A DNA stretch of 64,000 bases from an uncultured Desulfuromonadales bacterium (lineage in GTDB: Bacteria > Desulfobacterota > Desulfuromonadia > Desulfuromonadales > Geopsychrobacteraceae): positions 34,490-98,489 of the forward strand of contig CAMYNC010000005.1 of the NCBI GenBank assembly GCA_947259685.1, given 5' to 3'. Position numbers and translations under genes: made by a program. This document shows, piece by piece, positions 45,537-53,863 of this stretch (positions are counted from its first letter, which is position 1; each line of letters opens with the position of its first letter). The notes under the pieces were generated by a model. It searched no databases. It worked only from the letters and a program-made list of their open reading frames with translations, and had not been told where the DNA came from.

Positions 45537-45561
45537 CCTAGGCCGCAGCTTTGGTTTACAG
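45530..45561. promoter_or_regulatory. BirA operator upstream of bioBD
   Basis: TTGTCAACC (45530-45538) and GGTTTACAG (45553-45561) are inverted half-sites separated by 14 nt. They match the known BirA consensus TTGTAAACC-(N14/15)-GGTTTACAA with one mismatch per half. Confidence 0.85.
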
Positions 45562-45625
45562 GAGCTGGTCTGATCAATTTACCTTATCTGGGCTACCATT
45601 TATGGCTTTAATATCTCATATAGGA

Positions 45626-45654
45626 TTGACAGCCATTTTTTTAAATGATAGAAC
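45626..45654 (+). promoter_or_regulatory. Sigma-70 promoter for first XRE-cupin gene
   Basis: TTGACA (45626-45631), a 17-nt spacer and TAGAAC (45649-45654), about 33 nt upstream of the start codon. Confidence 0.55.
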
Positions 45655-45687
45655 GGGATTTTAAAAATTCATATGAGGTGCTGTGCC

Positions 45688-46248
45688 ATGGTTAAGAAGT
45701 TGATCGGTCGGAAATTGAAATCATCCCGCTTGAAACGGGATAAAACCATTCAGGAACTGGCCGAAATGTCCCGGGTTTCATCCAATATGATTTCCCGGAT
45801 TGAACGCGGCCTGACCACCCCTTCGGTCGAAATCCTGATGAAACTCGCCGATGCCCTCGGTTTGAGCCTCAGCTATTTCGTCGAAGAAGCGGAAAAGGGG
45901 AGTCAAGTCATTTTCACCCCGGCTGGCAAGGGTGAACCGATCTTTTTTTTCGAAGATAAACATCAGATAACCAGCCTGACCCAAGGGTTAAGAGACCCTG
46001 GTTTTTCTGTTTTTGTAGATACCCTGGAACCGAATTGTGACAGTGGCGAAGGGGGAATGGTTCACACCGGCGAGGAATTCGCCATGGTGCTTGAAGGTGG
46101 GCTGGAATTCACCATCGAGGGAGAGGCTTACCAACTTGGCGAGGGGGATTCGATCGGTTTTAAAGCATCGACTCCGCACCGCTGGCGCAATACTGGCGGT
46201 GGACAGACCCGTATCCTCTGGATCGTGTCGCCGCCACCAAACGTATAA
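45688..46248 (+). CDS. XRE-family regulator with C-terminal cupin domain (copy 1)
   Basis: 186 residues from the ATG at 45688; an ATG at 45673 overlaps the Shine-Dalgarno GAGGTG and is rejected as the start. An N-terminal helix-turn-helix (TIQELAEMSRVSSNMISRIERG, residues about 18-40) is joined to a cupin_2 domain (about 105-180, MVHTGEEFAMVLEGGLEF ... GDSIGFKASTPHRWRN). The type is PuuR-like: metabolite sensing by the cupin modulates DNA binding. Target genes are not evident. The next gene is a paralogue. Confidence 0.9.
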   Translation: MVKKLIGRKLKSSRLKRDKTIQELAEMSRVSSNMISRIERGLTTPSVEILMKLADALGLSLSYFVEEAEKGSQVIFTPAGKGEPIFFFEDKHQITSLTQGLRDPGFSVFVDTLEPNCDSGEGGMVHTGEEFAMVLEGGLEFTIEGEAYQLGEGDSIGFKASTPHRWRNTGGGQTRILWIVSPPPNV

Positions 46249-46290
46249 TTAATGAGGCCTGCGGTATTGAAATGAAAATGGAGCTGATGG

Positions 46291-46857
46291 ATGCAGATTA
46301 AAAAAATTGTCGGTAAAAAATTAAAGGAAATCCGCCTCAAACAGGATATGACCATTCAGATTCTGGCGGAAAAGTCTCAGGTGTCGTCGAATATGATTTC
46401 CAGAATTGAGCGGGGGCTCACCATCCCCTCGGTCGAGATTCTGATGCGCCTGGCGACAGTGTTTGATAAGAGTATCAACTATTTTGTCGAGGATGTCTCG
46501 ACCTCACATGAGGTGGTATATACTCGCCCGGGTCAGCGTAATAAAACCGTTTACGATGACGAACATAACATGCATACCGAATCGTTTACCTCAGGGTTGC
46601 GTGATCCACAGTTCATGTCTTTTTTCTGTACCGTTGAAAAAGGTGGCACCAGCGGTCTGCAAAACATGTATCACCCCGGCGACGAATTAATTTACCTGCT
46701 CGAAGGGCGTCTGCGGATGACCATCGTCGATGAAGTCTACAACCTGGAGGCCGGCGACAGCCTTAGTTTCAAATCGCACTTGCCTCATCGCTGGGACAAT
46801 GTCGGTGACAGCGATGCCAAGGTTATCTGGACTCTGTCACCCTTCACAATTATCTGA
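46291..46857 (+). CDS. XRE-family regulator with C-terminal cupin domain (copy 2)
   Basis: 188 residues. The layout is the same as its upstream neighbour, with HTH TIQILAEKSQVSSNMISRIERG and cupin YHPGDELIYLLEGRLRM ... GDSLSFKSHLPHRWDN. The HTH recognition region SSNMISRIERGLT-PSVEILM is almost identical in both proteins, while the cupin pockets differ, so the two may bind similar DNA in response to different ligands. GGAG lies 7 nt before the ATG at 46291. They probably arose by tandem duplication. Confidence 0.9.
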   Translation: MQIKKIVGKKLKEIRLKQDMTIQILAEKSQVSSNMISRIERGLTIPSVEILMRLATVFDKSINYFVEDVSTSHEVVYTRPGQRNKTVYDDEHNMHTESFTSGLRDPQFMSFFCTVEKGGTSGLQNMYHPGDELIYLLEGRLRMTIVDEVYNLEAGDSLSFKSHLPHRWDNVGDSDAKVIWTLSPFTII

Positions 46858-46904
46858 TTCCAGCCTGGTTTGTGCTTTAAATGTCTGAAATTATACTGCT
46901 CTTG

Positions 46905-46932
46905 TTGACATGCGACCATCATGTTGTATAGT
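46905..46932 (+). promoter_or_regulatory. Strong sigma-70 promoter for HU/IHF gene
   Basis: A perfect -35 TTGACA (46905-46910), a 16-nt spacer and TATAGT (46927-46932), about 50 nt upstream of the start. Confidence 0.7.
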
Positions 46933-46982
46933 CAAACCTGCTGTTACGAAGAGCGGTTAATCCTGGACCTTCAGGGGGCATT

Positions 46983-47258
46983 ATGAACAAGTCTGAACTG
47001 GTAGAAGCGCTGTCGATCAAAAAAAATCTCACCTATAAAAAATCAGAGCAGATCGTCAACCTGATTTTTGACTCGATGGCTCAGGCCTTGATTGATAACG
47101 ACCGGATTGAAATAAGAGGGTTCGGTAGTTTCATGGTTAAGGATTACAAAGCCTATATGGGCCGCAATCCGAAAACCGGTGAAGTGATCAAGGTCAAAGA
47201 AAAAAAACTACCGTTTTTCAAGGTCGGCAAAGAGTTGCGCGAACGTGTCGACAGCTGA
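46983..47258 (+). CDS. HU/IHF-family DNA-bending protein
   Basis: 91 residues with the DNABII signature IEIRGFGSFMVKDYKAYMGRNPKTGE, including the Arg-Asn-Pro at the arm tip that intercalates DNA. N-terminal MNKSELVEALSIKKNLTYKKSE resembles the IHF-beta type more than HU-alpha. It bends DNA for nucleoid structure, recombination and sigma-54 activation. It is a single gene with its own promoter and terminator. Confidence 0.92.
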   Translation: MNKSELVEALSIKKNLTYKKSEQIVNLIFDSMAQALIDNDRIEIRGFGSFMVKDYKAYMGRNPKTGEVIKVKEKKLPFFKVGKELRERVDS

Positions 47259-47289
47259 CCCCTAGCTCCACCCTGGATAAGTTCTCTCA

Positions 47290-47326
47290 ATCGCCCGAAT
47301 TCCCCTGGAATTCGGGCGATTTTTAT
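47290..47326 (+). terminator. Terminator of HU/IHF gene
   Basis: ATCGCCCGAATTCC and GGAATTCGGGCGAT form a 14-bp perfect stem with a short loop followed by a T run. Confidence 0.92.
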
Positions 47327-47470
47327 TTCAGATGTTGAAACTTCTCGTCGCCCGCAAAAAAATTAATCCCCATAGTTAAATAAATTCTTATCTTACTGCT
47401 TTTCCTGTGCTAATATCTGTCGTTAAGGAATTCTAGTTAATCTGGCTTATATTTAGATTGGACTTTGCTG

Positions 47471-47977
47471 ATGTTACATCCGTTTAAAGGCAAATTGCCT
47501 GAAATTGCAAATGAGGTGTTTTTGGTCGCTTCAGCTGAAGTGATTGGTGATGTCAAGATCGGCAGCCAGTCCAGCCTCTGGTTTAACGTCGTGGTGCGCG
47601 GTGATGTCAATTATATCTGTATCGGCCAGCGCACCAACATCCAGGACGGCAGTGTTGTGCATGTGACCCACCAGCAGCATCCGACCAAAATTGGTGACGA
47701 TGTCACCATCGGCCACAATGTCACCCTGCATGGTTGTCAGATCGGTAATCGCTGCCTGGTCGGTATGGGGTCGGTGGTGATGGATGGGGCGGTGATCGAA
47801 GATGATGCGATGGTCGCAGCTGGTGCTTTGGTCGTTCCCGGGACCAGGGTCGCTTCCGGAAGTTTATTTGCCGGTTCGCCAGCGAAATTCAAGCGCAACC
47901 TCAGCGATGCAGAAATTTTAGATCTGAAGCAATCAGCAGATAATTACCTTGGCTATGTCCAGGATTATCGAAACTGA
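47471..47977 (+). CDS. Gamma-class carbonic anhydrase family protein
   Basis: 168 residues from the ATG at 47471 (a TTG two codons earlier is possible). A left-handed beta-helix of hexapeptide repeats runs through most of the chain. Zn-ligand histidines are visible in GSVVHVTH and IGHNVTLHGC (H-x4-H). Related proteins (YrdA, PaaY, Cam-like) may hydrate CO2 or have other roles; many lack measurable activity. An extended -10 TGC-TAATAT at 47408-47416 may be its promoter. Confidence 0.9.
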   Translation: MLHPFKGKLPEIANEVFLVASAEVIGDVKIGSQSSLWFNVVVRGDVNYICIGQRTNIQDGSVVHVTHQQHPTKIGDDVTIGHNVTLHGCQIGNRCLVGMGSVVMDGAVIEDDAMVAAGALVVPGTRVASGSLFAGSPAKFKRNLSDAEILDLKQSADNYLGYVQDYRN

Positions 47978-47997
47978 GATTCATTAATCCGCTCTGG

Positions 47998-49455
47998 ATG
48001 GAGTTTATGAAAGCAGTACTGCGCATCAGTAGCTTGATCGGTTTGTTGATCCTGTTTGCGGCCAGCGTACAGGCCACTCCGACGCAATTCGGGGTTAGCG
48101 GCCTGCTCAGCCAGCCTAGCGCGGATACACTTGAATCGGGAAATATCTCGGTCGGCCTCTGGGTCAACGGCTCAGAACAATCCAACAGCGATAGCGCAAC
48201 CCTGATACCGATCAGTATCGGTATGGGACTCGGCAGTTTTATCGAGGCCTATGGGTCTTATCCCAACCTGTTGTTTAATGATGATGAAGCCCAGAGTGGC
48301 CGGGGAAGTGCCAACCTGGGCTTAAAGTTCAGGGTTCTCGGAAAACGTTCATCCCCTTATAAACTGGCTCTCGACCTGCAAGCACAGCGACAAATCTCTG
48401 ATGATGCCAACCAGGACGGTCTGACTGACCTGCTAGCCAGGTCAATTTTCACCCTCAAAAAAGGTCGTTTCGGACTCCACCTGAACAGCGGCTATTCATT
48501 CAATGACGACAAGTATGGAGCTGACAATCAAATTGTCGGCGGGGTCGGGCTGGAATACTTTCCGGCTTCCCGGTTACGCCTGATTGCCGAGTTTGATGCC
48601 GCCACCGCAAGGGACTCCGGACTTGATAGTGAGCTGGAGGTTATGGCCGGTTTTCAATATTTCTTTTCCCCCCACCTGACCTTTCATGCCGGGGTTGGCG
48701 CCGGTCTGACCGATGCCTCAGCCGACTGGCGTTTGTTGGCCGGGATTTCCACCAGTCAGGGCATCGGTACCTTTACCAAACCGATTCCGCGGTTGATCCA
48801 ACCAGTTTTGCCGGAGAAAGACCCCGAGGTTAAAAAGAGGAATCTGAAATTCAGAACAATTACCCCTCTGCTGCCGATGTCCAGGCTTGGTAAGCCGGAA
48901 CCCCGAATCGCCAGTGAACTCCCCGTGAACCCAGGGGAAGAGAAGCAGGTTGTTCAGCCGGAAAACCAGATTCGACTACCGGAAAAAAGCCTCCGCCGAG
49001 TGGTCTCCAGCCCTGTCTCTTCACCGGCGGCGCCTGTTTCGCAACAACCCCCAGAAAATTTTAAAGCGGTCAAACCGATCAAAACTGTTGTCTATCGCAA
49101 GTTTCGTTTTGATGATGTTAATTTTGCCTATGATCAATCATCGCTAACTGAAACTGGTCAAAATGCCCTGGTGCAGGTCGCAGAATCGCTGCGGAAAGAA
49201 AAGAAATGGTTTTTGATTCGGATAGATGGACATACCGATTCGATCGGCTCCGATACTTACAACGAAAAACTCTCCTATCAACGGGCGATAAGTGTCGGTT
49301 CTCGGTTGGTTGCAAACGAAGGATTCGACCCAGCGCGAATCTTTGTTCAAGGTCTTGGTGAAATCCAGCCGCTAGCCAGTAATAAAACCGCTGAGGGGCG
49401 GATGAAAAATCGACGCGCCGAAATTTTAGTGTTGTTGCCGGAAAAAGGGGAGTAG
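47998..49455 (+). CDS. OmpA-family outer membrane protein with beta-barrel domain
   Basis: 485 residues. Signal peptide to about residue 29 (FAASVQA). Residues about 30-265 form a predicted beta-barrel of alternating strands (GVGLEYFPASRLRLIAEFD; GFQYFFSPHLTFHAGVG). A Pro/Lys-rich linker (about 270-370) leads to a C-terminal OmpA domain (about 375-485) with IDGHTDSIGSDTYNEKLSYQ and the peptidoglycan-binding MKNRRAEI. It anchors the outer membrane to peptidoglycan. The ATG at 47998 or 48007 may be used. It is the first of four closely spaced genes. Confidence 0.87.
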   Translation: MEFMKAVLRISSLIGLLILFAASVQATPTQFGVSGLLSQPSADTLESGNISVGLWVNGSEQSNSDSATLIPISIGMGLGSFIEAYGSYPNLLFNDDEAQSGRGSANLGLKFRVLGKRSSPYKLALDLQAQRQISDDANQDGLTDLLARSIFTLKKGRFGLHLNSGYSFNDDKYGADNQIVGGVGLEYFPASRLRLIAEFDAATARDSGLDSELEVMAGFQYFFSPHLTFHAGVGAGLTDASADWRLLAGISTSQGIGTFTKPIPRLIQPVLPEKDPEVKKRNLKFRTITPLLPMSRLGKPEPRIASELPVNPGEEKQVVQPENQIRLPEKSLRRVVSSPVSSPAAPVSQQPPENFKAVKPIKTVVYRKFRFDDVNFAYDQSSLTETGQNALVQVAESLRKEKKWFLIRIDGHTDSIGSDTYNEKLSYQRAISVGSRLVANEGFDPARIFVQGLGEIQPLASNKTAEGRMKNRRAEILVLLPEKGE

Positions 49456-49457
49456 GC

Positions 49458-49940
49458 TTGAGGACATTCCTGCTGTTGAGCTTGATGATTTTCTGCCCGC
49501 TATTACTAAAAGCAGAACAATCATTAGAGATTAACCGTTTTCTTGCTAGTCGTGAAGTCGTTGGCGAGGTGTTTTTTGCCTATAAAACAACGGAGTTGAG
49601 CACTGCTGCAAAACAAAACATTGACAAGTTTGTCGGCGTTCTACTCAACTATCAGCAGCAGGGGCGCTTGTTGAGGATTGAAGGCTTCGCCAGCCCTGAA
49701 GGGAGTAAACAAAGCAACAGCAAACTTTCTTTAGAGCGGGCCTTGGCGGTGAAAGACTATCTCGCCGAACAGCATAAACTGCAGGTGGATGTTTTTTTAA
49801 CCGGCTTTGGCGAAACAGAACCTGCCGCTGGTACACTTACCGGTAGCCGCCGCGTCGATATTGCGGTTTATGAAATGACTCCCGCTGCAAAAGCCTTGTT
49901 CGAAGAAACCGGCCAGATCGAAAGGTATGATTTGCAATGA
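49458..49940 (+). CDS. Small OmpA-domain periplasmic protein
   Basis: 160 residues. The start is TTG at 49458, supported by GGGGAG 5 nt upstream. A signal peptide (about 1-19, LMIFCPLLLKA) precedes a single OmpA_C-like domain (VFFAYKTTELSTAAKQ; IEGFASPEGSKQSNSKLS; GFGETEPAAG). In place of the N-R-R-(A/V)-E motif there is GSRRVDIAV. It overlaps the next gene by 4 nt. Confidence 0.82.
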   Translation: MRTFLLLSLMIFCPLLLKAEQSLEINRFLASREVVGEVFFAYKTTELSTAAKQNIDKFVGVLLNYQQQGRLLRIEGFASPEGSKQSNSKLSLERALAVKDYLAEQHKLQVDVFLTGFGETEPAAGTLTGSRRVDIAVYEMTPAAKALFEETGQIERYDLQ

Positions 49941-50416
49941 GCCAAGTCAGCTTTGCCACTCTCAAAGACAGCCCATTGTTCAAAGGGCTGACCGGGTCTG
50001 AAATCACTTCTCTACAATCAGCCTTTACCAGCAGGAGGATTGCTGAAGGGAAAACCATTTTCATCGAAAATATGCCTGGGGAATCCCTTTACCTGATCAA
50101 GCAGGGAACGGTAAAAATTTCACGAATGCTTGCAGAAGGGGATGAACAGGTGCTGATTGTGCTTGGCCCCGATGATGTTTTTGGTGAGATGGCCGTTTTA
50201 GATGGTGGTAAGCGTTCGGCAACCGCGCGGATTGCTGAAGAGGCCATTCTTTACGGCTTGACCCGTAAGAGTTTCGACTCCCTGGCGAAAACGGATCCCG
50301 CCCTCGCTTTGAAGTTCACCTTGAACATTGTGCGGATCTTCAGCAGTCGGGTGCGCAATTCGCAAAAGGACTATCGCGCCATGTTGCTGGCCAGTCTCAA
50401 TCGTAAAAAATCGTAA
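49937..50416 (+). CDS. Cyclic-nucleotide-binding domain protein without HTH
   Basis: 159 residues. It contains a complete cNMP-binding beta-roll (LFKGLTGSEITSLQSAF, GESLYLIKQGTVKIS, the phosphate-binding-cassette region FGEMAVLDGGKRSATARI) and the C-helix. It ends before the helix-turn-helix found in CRP/FNR regulators. So it cannot be a classical DNA-binding regulator and may act through protein contacts. The ATGA overlap with the OmpA-like gene argues for a role at the envelope. Confidence 0.88.
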   Translation: MSQVSFATLKDSPLFKGLTGSEITSLQSAFTSRRIAEGKTIFIENMPGESLYLIKQGTVKISRMLAEGDEQVLIVLGPDDVFGEMAVLDGGKRSATARIAEEAILYGLTRKSFDSLAKTDPALALKFTLNIVRIFSSRVRNSQKDYRAMLLASLNRKKS

Positions 50417-50429
50417 GGGAGGTCTAAGT

Positions 50430-51068
50430 ATGGGGCGGATTTCTTTTGGCCTGATTCTCTTAATTCTGCTGAGCGCCTGTAGCAGCATCAAAGTCATTCC
50501 ACAACCGCTGGCCAATTCAACTCTGCAAGCAGACAATAGTCTTGTTCAGCAAAAAAATTCCGTTCAGGTTAATCTACAACTGCGCGACATGAGTTTACGG
50601 CCGGCGCCAGTTGAAATCAATGTCTGTTCTTTTTGGGTTGAGATTGAAAACCAGCGCAACGTCAAGCTGCCGGTTGCTCCTGACGATTTCGTTCTTATCG
50701 CTGCAGATGGCCAGCTTTATCAAGCCATGGATCCAGAGGAATTACTGGCCCAGACGAAAATTTCCGCCCCCTACCTGATTCCCTATCCTTACGTCGGTTT
50801 CTATTATCTTCAGGATGCTTACCGTGGCTATGCTATCAATCAAATGCAGGGTCAGGCGCCCTATTTTTCATCACGCCGGCCCGAGCAGATCACGCTGGAT
50901 GGTCTGGCTGCCCAAGCCCTGCTCCCCAAGACCAAAACCGCTGCGGCGATATATTTCCCGGCCGAGCTGAGAACCATGAAAAGTTTTAAAATTCTCTATC
51001 AGGTGCAGGCGCTGACCGGACAGGAAAGTTTTCCGCTCGAGTTCGCTTTTTCGGTTGAGAAGAACTGA
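50430..51068 (+). CDS. Putative lipoprotein
   Basis: 212 residues from the ATG at 50430 (GGGAGG upstream). The lipobox LLSAC (Cys at about residue 16) marks it as a lipoprotein. I do not recognise the rest: a beta-rich domain with VEINVCSFWVEIENQRNVKLP and an aromatic centre (PYPYVGFYYLQDAYRGY). It is the last gene of the OmpA/cNMP group. Confidence 0.75.
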   Translation: MGRISFGLILLILLSACSSIKVIPQPLANSTLQADNSLVQQKNSVQVNLQLRDMSLRPAPVEINVCSFWVEIENQRNVKLPVAPDDFVLIAADGQLYQAMDPEELLAQTKISAPYLIPYPYVGFYYLQDAYRGYAINQMQGQAPYFSSRRPEQITLDGLAAQALLPKTKTAAAIYFPAELRTMKSFKILYQVQALTGQESFPLEFAFSVEKN

Positions 51069-51098
51069 CAGTCTGTTATATATTTCGCCCAAACAAGA

Positions 51099-51134
51099 AC
51101 GGTAGATTAAAGATTTTAATCTACCGTTTTTTTG
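51099..51134 (+). terminator. Terminator after lipoprotein gene
   Basis: ACGGTAGATTAAA and TTTAATCTACCGT-type arms form about 12 bp around a short loop, followed by seven T residues. Confidence 0.9.
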
Positions 51135-51177
51135 TGAGTAATCAGTTAGCATTCAACACCCAGTTGGAGCCTCTACT

Positions 51178-52866
51178 ATGTCTGTCCTGCTAAGCCAAAA
51201 ACTTCTGTTCGGCCTCCTTGGCGGCTTGGGTCTGTTCCTCTTCGGCATGAAAATCATGTCCGAAGGTCTCCAGAAAATTGCCGGCGACCGGATGCGCAAG
51301 ATCCTGTCAGCGCTGACCAGTAATCGGATTATCGGCACCATGGTGGGAATCGCAGTCACCGCGATTATCCAGTCTTCCAGTGCGACTACAGTCATGGTCG
51401 TCGGCTTTGTCAATGCCGGACTAATGTCCCTGACCCAGTCGATCGGGGTGGTGCTTGGCGCGAACATCGGCACCACCGTCACCGCCCAGTTGATTGCTTT
51501 TAAGATTACCAAGTATGCCTTGCCGGCCATTGGCATTGGCGCGGCGATGAAACTGTTCAGTAAGCGGAAAAAGCGCGTTTATATCGGTGAGATCATCCTC
51601 GGTTTCGGGCTGTTGTTTTTTGGCCTTTCCGTCATGAAACAAGCTTTCGATCCGCTCAAATCCAGTCAGGAGTTTCGCGATTTGTTCCTGCTGGTCGGTG
51701 ACTATAAACTCCTCGGGGTGTTGATTGGAGCTCTGCTGACGGTTATCGTTCAAAGCAGCAGCGCGACTATCGGCATTACCCTGGCTCTGGCAACTTCCGG
51801 TCTGATCTCCTTCGAAGCGAGCGTCGCGCTGATCCTGGGAGAGAATATCGGGACCACCATTACCGCCAACCTGGCGGCGATCGGGACCAATCTGACAGCC
51901 AGGCGGACCGCTTTTGCCCACTTTCTGTTCAATGCCCTTGGCACCTGCTATATGCTGATCCTGTTTCCCCTGTACCTCAAATTTATTTCCGCGATGACCC
52001 CGGGGGATGCTGATTTTGTCATTCAAACTCAGGCGCAGGCCGATAGTTTTTCTGCCGCAATCGGCGATAAACCCTACATCGCCCGACACATCGCCAACAC
52101 CCACAGTATGTTCAATATCATCAATACCCTGATCTTTTTACCCCTGGTCGGCATGCTGGCCAAAATTTCGACCCTGATCATTCGTGGCGTTGATGATTCC
52201 GAAAACCTGCAGGTCAAGTTTATCGACAGTCGGGTGCTGAACACGCCGCCGATCGCCATTGGCCAAGCGCGTAGCGAGACCCGCCGGATGGCTCAGATCG
52301 CCCTGGAGATGGTCGAAGAGACCAACCAGTTTTTGGAGGATGGTGACCTGAAACTGATCCGCGGTCTGGAGAAGAAAGAAGAGCTGGTCGATCTGCTGCA
52401 GAAAGAGATCACCGGTTTCCTGGTTCAGCTTTCGCAAAAGTCGATTTCCGAGCAAACCTCCGAATCTCTCGGTTCGCTGATGCATATGGTCAATGACCTG
52501 GAGCGGATTGGTGATCATTGTGAAAACCTCTGGGGCCTCGGGATGCGCAAAGTGGATGGGAAAATATCCTTTTCTGAAGTTGGTGATAGCGAAATCAATA
52601 ACATTGCCGAGCGGGCTCGTGAATTTCTGCAATTCGTTATTGACGCCATGGAGTCCCAGGACCAGTCAATCGGTCCGAAATCGATAGAATTCGAGGATGG
52701 AATTGATGATCTCGAACGCACTTTGCGGATGAATCACATCAGCCGGCTCAATACCGGCGAATGTGCTGTGCAGCCGGGCCTGATCTTTATTGACATCCTG
52801 CATAATTTTGAAAAGATCGGCGATCACACCTTCAATCTCTCCGAGGCGGTGCTGGGAGAGAAATAG
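51178..52866 (+). CDS. Na+/phosphate cotransporter with PhoU-like C-terminus
   Basis: 562 residues. Two inverted Na_Pi_cotrans repeats carry the QSSSATT / QSSSATI motifs and the GANIGTTVTA / GENIGTTITA motifs. A PhoU-like four-helix region occupies about residues 350-550. Such proteins (NptA, YjbB relatives) move phosphate with sodium; the direction in this organism is not known. The gene is followed immediately by an exopolyphosphatase-type gene, which fits phosphate homeostasis. Confidence 0.93.
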   Translation: MSVLLSQKLLFGLLGGLGLFLFGMKIMSEGLQKIAGDRMRKILSALTSNRIIGTMVGIAVTAIIQSSSATTVMVVGFVNAGLMSLTQSIGVVLGANIGTTVTAQLIAFKITKYALPAIGIGAAMKLFSKRKKRVYIGEIILGFGLLFFGLSVMKQAFDPLKSSQEFRDLFLLVGDYKLLGVLIGALLTVIVQSSSATIGITLALATSGLISFEASVALILGENIGTTITANLAAIGTNLTARRTAFAHFLFNALGTCYMLILFPLYLKFISAMTPGDADFVIQTQAQADSFSAAIGDKPYIARHIANTHSMFNIINTLIFLPLVGMLAKISTLIIRGVDDSENLQVKFIDSRVLNTPPIAIGQARSETRRMAQIALEMVEETNQFLEDGDLKLIRGLEKKEELVDLLQKEITGFLVQLSQKSISEQTSESLGSLMHMVNDLERIGDHCENLWGLGMRKVDGKISFSEVGDSEINNIAERAREFLQFVIDAMESQDQSIGPKSIEFEDGIDDLERTLRMNHISRLNTGECAVQPGLIFIDILHNFEKIGDHTFNLSEAVLGEK

Positions 52867-52867
52867 C

Positions 52868-53779
52868 ATGCTGGCGGCGATCGATGTTGGCAGCAACACC
52901 CTGCGGATGCTGATCGGCAGGGTCGCCGCTGGTCGCGTTCAGCCGATTTCCTATCACCGCCGAACCACCCGGCTGGGTGGTGGCTTCAAGCCAGGAAAGG
53001 GTCTGGCTCCGGAAAGTATGGAGCGGACCCTTTCTGCGTTAACGAGCTTTTCTGCAACCCTGGCAGAAGTCTCGGTCAAATCGGTCAGAGTTGTCGGAAC
53101 AGCAGCCCTGCGGCGGGCAGAAAACCGCCAGAACTTCATAAGTCAGATTAAGAGTAAAACCGGCTTGACCCTGGAGATCATCAGCGGGATCGAAGAAGCA
53201 CGACTTTCTGCGGCCGGGGTGCTTGCAGTCATCGATCCACTGCCACCGATCAGTCTGATTGTCGATATCGGTGGTGGCAGTAGCGAATTTGTTCTTTGCC
53301 AGGGCCAGCAGGTGCTGTTTCAGCAAAGCTACCCGCTAGGGGTGGTGCGGTTGTGTGAAGAATCCAACGGCTCCGAATGGCGCCAGCTGGAAATTCAGCA
53401 GACCTTGGACCGTTTATGGGCCGAACTGGCAGGGCAGGGGTTGAGTGATTTATTACCGGCCTGTCAATTGATCGGCACCGCAGGGACGGTCACCACCCTC
53501 GCGGCGATGCAGATGCAAATGGTTGATTACGACTGGCGGCGGATTAATAATCAGCTGTTATCCGCGGACTGGCTGCAGGTCACGAGAGCCGAACTCCTGC
53601 CGATGCCAATCAGCCAGCGGGAACGTTTTCCTGGCCTGGAATCCGGGCGTGCTGATCTGATCATTCCCGGTCTGGAGATCCTGCTCGCGCTTTGCCAGCG
53701 GCTTGGCTGCGATCAGTTAAAGGTTGCCGATTCAGGGCTGCTTGAAGGCCTACTTCTCGACCTGGCCCAATGTTATTGA
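52868..53779 (+). CDS. Ppx/GppA-family phosphatase (short form)
   Basis: 303 residues from the ATG at 52868, 1 nt after the transporter stop. ASKHA fold motifs: AAIDVGSNTLRMLIG, GTAALRRAENR, the catalytic Glu region ISGIEEARL, and VDIGGGSSEFV. The family hydrolyses polyphosphate or pppGpp. This form lacks the C-terminal HD-like domain of the longer enzymes. Location beside a Na/Pi transporter suggests polyphosphate turnover. Confidence 0.9.
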   Translation: MLAAIDVGSNTLRMLIGRVAAGRVQPISYHRRTTRLGGGFKPGKGLAPESMERTLSALTSFSATLAEVSVKSVRVVGTAALRRAENRQNFISQIKSKTGLTLEIISGIEEARLSAAGVLAVIDPLPPISLIVDIGGGSSEFVLCQGQQVLFQQSYPLGVVRLCEESNGSEWRQLEIQQTLDRLWAELAGQGLSDLLPACQLIGTAGTVTTLAAMQMQMVDYDWRRINNQLLSADWLQVTRAELLPMPISQRERFPGLESGRADLIIPGLEILLALCQRLGCDQLKVADSGLLEGLLLDLAQCY

Positions 53780-53784
53780 ATGGT

Positions 53785-53814
53785 TTGACAGATTTGTTTC
53801 AGTTGCCCTATTAT
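53785..53814 (+). promoter_or_regulatory. Sigma-70 promoter for iorAB-paaK cluster
   Basis: TTGACA (53785-53790), an 18-nt spacer and TATTAT (53809-53814), about 50 nt upstream of iorA. Confidence 0.6.
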
Positions 53815-53863
53815 TCGGGCTCGTTTCACCTCATCTCAAATAAATAAAATCACAAGGATTCTT

